This document shows positions 1 to 5,683 of a stretch of DNA of 15,331 nt, piece after piece; the first letter of the stretch is position 1; every line of letters begins with the position of its first letter. The translations under genes were made by a program, and so were the position numbers. The DNA lies in assembly GCA_905234575.1 (NCBI GenBank), contig CAJOIG010000019.1:1-15331 (forward strand). Direction: 5' to 3'. The stretch is from an uncultured Oscillospiraceae bacterium (GTDB taxonomy: Bacteria > Bacillota > Clostridia > Oscillospirales > Oscillospiraceae). The notes below the pieces were generated by a model. It was not told where the DNA came from and did not search any database. It was given only the letters and a program-made list of their open reading frames with translations.

Positions 1-235
1 CATGGCCTTCACCTCCAAGACCCGCAAGGGCGTTTCCAAGATCGTGCCCATGCTGGCCCAGGGCGCGGGCGTCACGATCCCCCGCAACTACGCGGACTAC
101 ATCGTCACGGAATACGGCGTCGCCCACCTGCGGGCAGGCTCCCTGAAGGAACGCGCCAACGCCCTCATCGCCATCGCTCACCCGGACGTCCGGGACGAGC
201 TGACCTACATGGCGAAAAAGCTGTACTACCTCTGA
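1..235 (+). CDS. Acetyl-CoA hydrolase/CoA-transferase family protein, C-terminal fragment
   Basis: The last 77 residues of a longer protein; the reading frame is open to the left edge, so the ATG at position 2 is an internal methionine. The stretch from KIVPML through GAGVTIPRN, the YIVTEYGVAHLR block and the ALIAIAHPDVRDEL block match the C-terminal domain of acetyl-CoA hydrolases/transferases. That family includes 4-hydroxybutyrate, succinate and butyryl-CoA:acetate CoA-transferases, which swap CoA between carboxylic acids in anaerobic fermentation. The TEYGVAHLR wording looks closer to the 4-hydroxybutyrate/acetate-type enzymes than to butyryl-CoA:acetate transferases, but the catalytic glutamate and substrate pocket lie outside the window, so substrate cannot be assigned. 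It is the only plus-strand gene and converges on the GGDEF gene across a shared terminator. Confidence 0.85.
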   Translation, partial: MAFTSKTRKGVSKIVPMLAQGAGVTIPRNYADYIVTEYGVAHLRAGSLKERANALIAIAHPDVRDELTYMAKKLYYL

Positions 236-251
236 AGAACGACCGATACGA

Positions 252-285
252 AAAAAGCAGCGTCCCTCCCGGGACGCTGCTTTTT
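252..285. terminator. Bidirectional intrinsic terminator between convergent genes
   Basis: An 11-bp perfect stem (256-266 with 271-281, AGCAGCGTCCC and its complement) closes on a 4-nt TCCC loop. It is flanked by an A-run at 251-256 and a T-run at 281-285, so the structure reads as a rho-independent terminator on both strands. It sits 16 nt after the stop of the CoA-transferase and 13 nt after the stop of the GGDEF gene, and so ends both convergent transcripts. Confidence 0.93.
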
Positions 286-298
286 GGATTCGATCGGA

Positions 299-1387
299 TC
301 ATTTCAGCTTGACGTCGGTGCGGTGGCGGCGGTCGACGCCGACCGTCTCGTAATACCGCCGTTTTTCCTCGTACATGGCCGTCTCCGCCCGGCGGACCAG
401 CTCCTCGGCGTCCACGGTCTTTGCGGACTCCTCCGCCATGCCGAAGGAGACATAGTACCCCTGCGCCCTGAAGACGCCCCGCATCTCGTCCAGCGCCGCC
501 TCCGTTTCGTCCTGGGAGGCGTCCGGCCGGAAGACGACGAACTCGTCGCCGCCGATGCGGTAGACCTGCTCGAGGCCAAAGTGCTTTATCAGCTCCTCCG
601 CCACGAGGATCAGCATGCGGTCGCCGGCCTCATGGCCCTTCCGGTCGTTCAGCTCGTGCAGGCCGTTCACGTCGGCAAAGACGCACAGGAGCGTCTCCCG
701 GCAGCGCCCGGCGGCCACGGGCAGATCGTTCTGGTAGCAGTTGCGGTTCTTGGCCCCGGTGAGCAGGTCCGTCACGCTCAGATAGCCGATCTCCCTAGTT
801 TGACGGAGGGAGCGCAGCTTGATCCGCAGCATGAGGATGTTCGCCGCGATCCCCACAAGGCCGAAAGAGATCACATTCCAGGCATCGTCCCGAGCGATGT
901 CGGGCTCCTTCATACGCAGACAGAGCACAATGAACGCCGCCGCGACAAACACGGTCAGGCCGATCATATCCACCGGGCGGCCCGGAAAGAGCAGGGGGAC
1001 CATCACGAGAAACACGATGATGGAGACTGCGGGATACTCGGGATGCTTCAGCGAGGCCCAGGCGGCAAAGCCATACAGGATCAGTTCAAACACAAAGACA
1101 AGCCACGGAACGAAGCCCAGATGCCCCTCGCCCAGAAAACGCACCAGAAAGTACAGCGCCAGCATCGCCGCGGCAGAGCCGATATACAGCAGAGTGTTGC
1201 CGTTCACCGCGCCGCTCAGAAACGGACTGACCGCGGCGAGAAGCGCAAAAAACGCCGCGGAGATGGCGGTTCCGACGGTGAGCGTCACATGGTTCTCCTC
1301 CGAAATCGCGGGACGAAGAGCCTGAAAGGTTTCCCGTTCCAATCCGCCCCAAAGCAGCAAATTGCGCAGCTCTGACAGACGAAGCAC
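299..1387 (-). CDS. Membrane-anchored GGDEF-domain protein (probable diguanylate cyclase)
   Basis: A 362-residue protein with about six hydrophobic segments (roughly residues 37-57, 64-84, 93-110, 120-135, 141-157 and 171-188), then a cytoplasmic GGDEF domain from about residue 204. Visible signatures are TDLLTGAKNR at the domain start, FADVNGLHELND (metal-binding Asp at 239), the intact active-site loop RIGGDEF (GGDEF at 279-283), and the closing VSFGMA and AMYEEKR blocks. Intact loop residues suggest it makes cyclic di-GMP from GTP. The positions of the RxxD inhibitory site, just before the loop, read F-G-L-E, so product inhibition through that site is not expected. I start at GTG 1387 because AAAGGAGGG lies 6 nt upstream; an ATG at 1444 would add 19 residues but has no comparable ribosome binding site. 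The membrane sensor part is not recognised, so its signal is unknown. It is the last gene before the terminator and lies 141 nt after the broken small-protein gene. Confidence 0.9.
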   Translation of the reverse strand: MLRLSELRNLLLWGGLERETFQALRPAISEENHVTLTVGTAISAAFFALLAAVSPFLSGAVNGNTLLYIGSAAAMLALYFLVRFLGEGHLGFVPWLVFVFELILYGFAAWASLKHPEYPAVSIIVFLVMVPLLFPGRPVDMIGLTVFVAAAFIVLCLRMKEPDIARDDAWNVISFGLVGIAANILMLRIKLRSLRQTREIGYLSVTDLLTGAKNRNCYQNDLPVAAGRCRETLLCVFADVNGLHELNDRKGHEAGDRMLILVAEELIKHFGLEQVYRIGGDEFVVFRPDASQDETEAALDEMRGVFRAQGYYVSFGMAEESAKTVDAEELVRRAETAMYEEKRRYYETVGVDRRHRTDVKLK

Positions 1388-1393
1388 ACCGAT

Positions 1394-1402
1394 CCCTCCT
1401 TT
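1394..1402 (-). promoter_or_regulatory. Ribosome binding site that fixes a GTG start for the GGDEF gene
   Basis: The minus strand reads AAAGGAGGG ending 6 nt before GTG at 1387. This near-perfect Shine-Dalgarno sequence lies inside the open frame that runs up to the ATG at 1444, so it favours the shorter GTG-started protein. Confidence 0.8.
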
Positions 1403-1528
1403 CCGCACGCGAAAATAAGAATCGCATATAGTTAAGAATACCACATACTCTGCAAAAAGTCCATTCTTTTCGGTCCAGGAGTCTTTTTTGTGAGTTTTTT
1501 GACCGAACGGGAGGAGTTGGAGGCAGAA

Positions 1529-1943
1529 TCACTCCAGGGGATAGACCGCGTGGACGGTCTCGCCGTCGGCGTTCCGCACCGTCCAGACGTAGAAGCCCAG
1601 ATCGTCGTAAAAGAGCATGCCGTCCTCGGCGTTCTCCTCCAGGCAGGAGGCGGCGTAGCGCGTCTCCCCCGTAGGCTCGCCCACGGCGGCATAGAGCTCC
1701 TCCAGGGAGCGGCCGACGCAGCTCTCCGCCGCGGCAAGGGCCTCGGCGTCCACGGAAGCGTCCGTCGCGGAGGCGGGCGGCTCCTCCGCGCGCAGGACCT
1801 CGGCGTCGGCGGCGGACGCCGCCTCGATCGCGGGGTCCGGGGTCACAGGGGCCAGGGGCTCGAGATTCGGCGCGGGCTCGGACGCCGTTTTCGACGCACA
1901 GGACCAGCGCCGCGCAGAGGATCCATAAAACCGTTTTCTTCAT
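1529..1943 (-). pseudogene. Small secreted or lipoprotein-like gene split by a frameshift
   Basis: ATG at 1943 has GGAGGT 8 nt upstream and begins a convincing export signal (MKKTVLWILCAALVLC). Downstream, that frame turns into arginine-rich out-of-frame sequence. The sensible protein continues in the next frame: an Ala/Glu/Pro-rich linker, then a small domain with GRSLEELYAAVGEPTGETRY and DLGFYVWTVRNADG, ending YPLE at 1529. Removing one base near the four-base homopolymer at 1888-1891 joins the two into a 137-residue protein reading LVLCVETASEPAPN across the junction. The mature domain resembles small secreted Firmicutes proteins with an 'SLEELYAAIGEP'-type motif (possibly a BamE/BLIP-like fold; that is inference). 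The cysteine after LVL is not an ideal lipobox, so it may be secreted rather than lipidated. It lies 36 nt after the GT-C-like gene. It could be a real pseudogene or a sequencing/assembly error; the coding quality of both halves makes a recent mutation or an error more likely than long decay. Confidence 0.7.
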
Positions 1944-1979
1944 CGCATCATACCTCCGATGTCCTGCTATCATAGCATA

Positions 1980-3899
1980 TTATCCGCCGATTTGGAAGAT
2001 GGTTATTCCGCCGTCCTCGTACACAGCGGGGTAGTTGGCGCGGAAATAGCCCATGTCCACGTCATAGGCGGCCCGTTCGCTCTCCCCGACGTAGACATAG
2101 TCGATCCCCAGGTCCCGCGCGCCGTCCTCGAAGGCCGGGCCCCCGGCGTAGAGCTCCGGCAGCAGCGCCTCCCGCGCCTGGTAGTCCACGCCGTGGAAGT
2201 ACAGGTACAGGCTCGACCCGCAGACGATGTTCCGCCCGGTGAGGACGGAAACGGGATTCGTGTGGGCGGTGGAGGTGAGGAACACGCTGTCCGGCGCGGT
2301 CTCGTCGATAATGAACTCCGCGGCGTCGACCTGCTCCGCGGAGAGCAGGCGATACCCGCTGACCGCCTCCCGCAGGAGGGATAGCCCGCCGGAAAAGGTC
2401 CCCAGGAACACGAGGACCGCCGCGAGGGCCGAGCGCAGGGCGCGGCTCGGCGCCGTCTCCAGGATGGACCAGAGAAAATCGCACACGAGGATGTCCGACA
2501 CGAGAAACCAGATGTACAGGAGCTTGTTGTTGTCGTACAGGTTCGGCTGGAAGGCGACGAGGTTCGCGAGCACGAGGATGGCCTGCGCCCCGAGGAGCAG
2601 GGCGCGCTTTTCCCCGGCCAGACCGAGGAGCGCGGGCAGGATGCCAAGAAAGACCACGCCGATGTTCATGATGAAAAACAGCAGCCAGTTTTCCATCGCG
2701 CCGTTCGCGCCGACCACCCAGCCCAGGTGGAGCTGCAGGAGATTGCCCGTCCGCACCGAGCCCATGGTCCAGCCGAGAAGCTGGGGCAGGGCGAGGACCA
2801 GGCACACCGCGCCGTAGAGGACATAGCCCAGGACGAGCTCCCGGACCCGCCCGCTCTTTTTCGCCCGGGGCAGGGCACAGAAGAACCAGGCCGCGGACAG
2901 GATGCCGAGGGCCAGGAAGCTGTGGGTGTGGATCATGGGCATGGCCCCGGCGAGGACCGCGAGGACGAGAAATTCCCGCCGGCCGGTCCCGTCCGCGAGG
3001 GTCTTTTCGACGGCGGCGATGAGCAGGAAGATCGCCGGGACGACCATGCACCAGCCCGCCATGGTGGTCCGCTGGGGGATGAGCATGTCGCAGATCACGT
3101 TCACCCAGCGGATGTCCTCGCCGACGAGGTTCGTCGGGGTGGTGTAGAAGCCCGTGAAGATCTCGGAAAAGCGGTACTTCCCGAAGAAAAACACGAAGCC
3201 GAAGCCGCCGTTCAAAAAGAACAGCAGCCAGCTCATGAGCGTCGGGCCGAGTTTTCCCCCCGTGAGCTTGTCCGCGAGGAGCCACACGCCCCAGAAGACC
3301 GTGAACAGCATCACGACGCTCGGCACGATGACCGCCAGGCGGAGGCTGAGGCCGAAAAACCGCAGGGACGCGGAGGCGGCGTTCACGAGGAAGGGATAGT
3401 TCACCCGCTGGCCGGGGTAGATGCTGTACTCCGGCGGGAAAAAGCCCTGCCGGTACAGGCTCTCGGTGAAGCCGAGATGCATCCCCAGGTCCCCGAAGGT
3501 GCTCTGCCCCACCCAGAGGCCGCCGTCCTCGCCGGGCATCAGGACGTGGGTATGGAGCAGGTACGCGCAGAACAGGGTCAGCAGGGCCGAGACGAGGAGG
3601 CCGACGGCGTCCGACCGGGAGAGCTCCGGCATACAAGGCCGCAGAGAGGACAGCCGCGCCCGGTTCCGGATAAGCCATTCCGCGGCAAGCGCCAGCGTCC
3701 CGGCGGCGGCGAGGAGCAGGGCGCCCGTCACGGCGGGCCTCGTGAAGCCCAGGAAAAACGCGAACAGGCAGGGCAGCCACATGAGCAGCGCCTGCCCGAA
3801 GGCGAGGCCCAGCCAGCACCGCACCGTTCCCCGGTACGACGGCAGCAGACGGAAGCTCAGAGCCAGCCCGAACAGCAGATACACAAAAAGAGCGAGCAT
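1980..3899 (-). CDS. Polytopic membrane protein, GT-C glycosyltransferase-like
   Basis: A 639-residue protein with roughly a dozen hydrophobic helices spread over residues 1-520 and a soluble C-terminal part of about 120 residues. After the third or fourth helix comes an external loop with MPGEDGG, GDLGMHLGFTESLYRQG (about residues 136-152) and an FPPEYSIYPGQRVNYPFL stretch. Acidic residues in the first large external loop, many helices and a soluble C-terminal domain ending in a 'YVYVGESERAAY...ITIFQI' pattern are typical of lipid-linked-sugar-dependent GT-C glycosyltransferases. Family membership is inferred from architecture; donor and acceptor are unknown. ATG 3899 is preceded by AAGGAG, which overlaps the stop codon of the upstream pseudouridine synthase gene, implying translational coupling. 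The next gene downstream is the frameshifted small secreted protein. Confidence 0.7.
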   Translation of the reverse strand: MLALFVYLLFGLALSFRLLPSYRGTVRCWLGLAFGQALLMWLPCLFAFFLGFTRPAVTGALLLAAAGTLALAAEWLIRNRARLSSLRPCMPELSRSDAVGLLVSALLTLFCAYLLHTHVLMPGEDGGLWVGQSTFGDLGMHLGFTESLYRQGFFPPEYSIYPGQRVNYPFLVNAASASLRFFGLSLRLAVIVPSVVMLFTVFWGVWLLADKLTGGKLGPTLMSWLLFFLNGGFGFVFFFGKYRFSEIFTGFYTTPTNLVGEDIRWVNVICDMLIPQRTTMAGWCMVVPAIFLLIAAVEKTLADGTGRREFLVLAVLAGAMPMIHTHSFLALGILSAAWFFCALPRAKKSGRVRELVLGYVLYGAVCLVLALPQLLGWTMGSVRTGNLLQLHLGWVVGANGAMENWLLFFIMNIGVVFLGILPALLGLAGEKRALLLGAQAILVLANLVAFQPNLYDNNKLLYIWFLVSDILVCDFLWSILETAPSRALRSALAAVLVFLGTFSGGLSLLREAVSGYRLLSAEQVDAAEFIIDETAPDSVFLTSTAHTNPVSVLTGRNIVCGSSLYLYFHGVDYQAREALLPELYAGGPAFEDGARDLGIDYVYVGESERAAYDVDMGYFRANYPAVYEDGGITIFQIGG

Positions 3900-3908
3900 A
3901 GCTTCTCC

Positions 3909-4826
3909 TTACTCCAGCGGCGGGCCGAGCTTCGACAGCGCGTCCCGGAACCAGTCGGGCAGCTCGGTCCAGAGCTCCACGGGCTCCCCGGTGCGGGGAT
4001 GGACGAATTTGAGGCCCCGGGCGTGGAGGGCCTGGGCGTCGAGGCCCTTGTCCCGCCGTCCGCCGTAGACGGTATCCCCCAAAAGCGGATGCCCGGTATA
4101 GGCCATATGGACGCGGATTTGGTGGGTGCGCCCTGTCTCCAGGCGGCAGCGGAGGTGGGTGTACCGGGCGTAGCGGGTCAGGACCTCCCAGTGGGTGACC
4201 GCGGGCCGGGCGTTTTTTTCCGTGACCGCCATGCGCTGGCGGTTCTTCGGGTCCCGGCCGATGGGAGCGTCCACGGTGCCGGCGTCCTCGCGGAAGGAGC
4301 CGTGGGCGATGGCCTCGTACACCCGGGAGAGGGTGCGGTCCTTGAGCTGGGCGGACAGGGCGGCGTGGGCCATATCGTTTTTCGCGGCGATGATGAGGCC
4401 GCTGGTGTCCTTGTCGATTCGGTGGACGATGCCGGGACGGCGTTCCCCGCCGATGCCGGAGAGGCTCTCCCCGCAGTGGGCCAGCAGCGCGTTCACGAGG
4501 GTGCCGTCCGGATGCCCCGGCGCGGGATGCACCACGAGGCCCCGGGGCTTGTTCACCACGATGACGTCCCCGTCCTCATACACCACGTCCAGGGGGATGG
4601 CCTGGGGGACAAGGTCCGTCTCCTCCGTTTCCGGCAGGGTCACGGTGAATTCATCCCCCTGCGCGGTACGGTAATTCTTTTTGACGGGCTTTCCATTCAG
4701 GGTCACAAGGCCGCGCTCCAGGAGCTGGGCGGCGGCGCTGCGGCTGCGGATCGCCTCGGAACGGGCGAGGAGGGCGTCGATCCGATCGCCGCCCTCCAAT
4801 GCCGTGATGATTATGGTGTTTTCCAT
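3909..4826 (-). CDS. rluD: RluA/RluD-family 23S rRNA pseudouridine synthase
   Basis: A 305-residue enzyme of normal family length that converts specific uridines in rRNA to pseudouridine. An N-terminal S4-like RNA-binding domain (about residues 13-65, with RSAAAQLLERGLVTLNGKPV) is followed by the catalytic domain: VVNKPRGLVVHPAPG, then RPGIVHRIDKDTSGL carrying the catalytic aspartate (about residue 138), and later ETGRTHQIRVHMAYTGHPLLGD. These are diagnostic of the RluA/RluC/RluD group; the exact uridine target cannot be read from sequence, so the rluD name is by family and position next to lspA. I chose ATG 4826. TTG at 4832 overlaps the lspA stop and would add two residues. Neither start has a strong ribosome binding site, which fits translational coupling to lspA. 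Confidence 0.93.
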   Translation of the reverse strand: MENTIIITALEGGDRIDALLARSEAIRSRSAAAQLLERGLVTLNGKPVKKNYRTAQGDEFTVTLPETEETDLVPQAIPLDVVYEDGDVIVVNKPRGLVVHPAPGHPDGTLVNALLAHCGESLSGIGGERRPGIVHRIDKDTSGLIIAAKNDMAHAALSAQLKDRTLSRVYEAIAHGSFREDAGTVDAPIGRDPKNRQRMAVTEKNARPAVTHWEVLTRYARYTHLRCRLETGRTHQIRVHMAYTGHPLLGDTVYGGRRDKGLDAQALHARGLKFVHPRTGEPVELWTELPDWFRDALSKLGPPLE

Positions 4827-4828
4827 GG

Positions 4829-5650
4829 TCAAAGGTCCCCGAACTCGGAGAGGATGTCATCCAGGGAGTAGGTCTCCTCCCCGTCCGTCTCCTCCGGCTC
4901 CTCGGGCAGCTCCGGCTCCTCCGCGGGCGCCTCGACCGGCTCCGGCTCGGGCTCCGGCTCGGGCGAGGGCTCGTATTCCGGCTCGGACGCGGGCTCGGGC
5001 TTCGGCGCCGGGATCTCGTCCCCGAAGCTCCACTCGGAGAAGAGATCGTCCGGGTCCTCGGGGGCGAGCTCGTCCTCCAGGGAGCGGTGCTCGCCGCGCT
5101 TCGGGATGGCGGCGTAGGGGTCGTCCTTCGCGGCGGCGGCCTTCGCCTCCCGGCGGCGGCGGATGAACTCCGGCTCGTTGGCCTCCCGGACCGCCTCCGG
5201 CTCGTTGTGCACGAGCAGGTGGATGCAGAACAGGATGCCGCAGACGGTGATGAAGATGTCCGCCACGTTGAAGACGGCGAAGTTGAAGAACTCCACCTCA
5301 AACATATCCACCACATAGCCGTACAGCAGGCGGTCGATGCAGTTGCCGAGCGCGCCCGCCACCACCAGCACCGCGAGCCACCGGCCGATGCGGGTGTGGA
5401 TGATCTCACGGCTGATGAGCACGATGATGGCAACGACGAACACGGCGGAAAGAATCGTCAGCGGCCAGCGGGCGTTCTGGAAGATGCCGAAGGCCGCGCC
5501 GTAGTTGTGGACGTTCGTCATGTGGACGACGCCGTCGATGAGCTTCACGCAGTCGGCCCCGACAGCGTTCAGCAGGATGTTTTTCGTCGTATAGAACTTC
5601 ACGGCCTGGTCGGCGATGAGGATCAGCACGACGACGATCGCGTAGAGCAT
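4829..5650 (-). CDS. lspA: Lipoprotein signal peptidase (signal peptidase II) with long acidic C-terminal tail
   Basis: The first ~148 residues are a complete LspA: four hydrophobic helices, the conserved DQ at 14-15, HNYGAAFG around residues 48-55, and the two catalytic aspartates in GNCIDR (D106) and FNVAD (D131). The enzyme is an aspartic protease of the inner membrane that removes signal peptides from diacylglyceryl-modified prolipoproteins. Typical LspA proteins are about 150-170 residues; this one has 273. Residues ~149-273 form a cytoplasm-facing tail: a basic patch (RRRREAKAAAAK), then acidic proline/glutamate-rich sequence with repeated PEPE units, ending in YSLDDILSEFGDL. The frame is uninterrupted, so this is not an obvious sequencing fusion. 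ATG 5650 has GGGAGGA 7 nt upstream. It follows ileS by 33 nt, the widespread ileS-lspA order, and its stop nearly abuts rluD. Confidence 0.95.
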   Translation of the reverse strand: MLYAIVVVLILIADQAVKFYTTKNILLNAVGADCVKLIDGVVHMTNVHNYGAAFGIFQNARWPLTILSAVFVVAIIVLISREIIHTRIGRWLAVLVVAGALGNCIDRLLYGYVVDMFEVEFFNFAVFNVADIFITVCGILFCIHLLVHNEPEAVREANEPEFIRRRREAKAAAAKDDPYAAIPKRGEHRSLEDELAPEDPDDLFSEWSFGDEIPAPKPEPASEPEYEPSPEPEPEPEPVEAPAEEPELPEEPEETDGEETYSLDDILSEFGDL

Positions 5651-5683
5651 GGGTGATTCCTCCCAGGGGAGGCGGGGAAAATA

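Noticed and set aside
1469..1507. Inverted repeat TTCGGTC/GACCGAA downstream of the frameshifted small gene as a terminator
   Set aside because: Arms are 7 bp with a 25-nt loop and no T-run on the minus strand after the 3' arm; too weak to call. The same gap also has no convincing promoter for the GGDEF gene.
4830..4832. TTG at 4832 as the rluD start
   Set aside because: ATG two codons later is the more usual codon and TTG has no better ribosome binding site; the difference is only two residues.
2727..4871. A 714-codon open frame on the plus strand opposite rluD and the GT-C-like gene
   Set aside because: Antisense shadow with no recognisable domain; it crosses two genuine minus-strand genes.
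4900..5000. Repeated GGCTCCGG-like units in the lspA tail as a CRISPR or regulatory repeat
   Set aside because: The units are short, irregular and explained by in-frame Glu-Pro codons.
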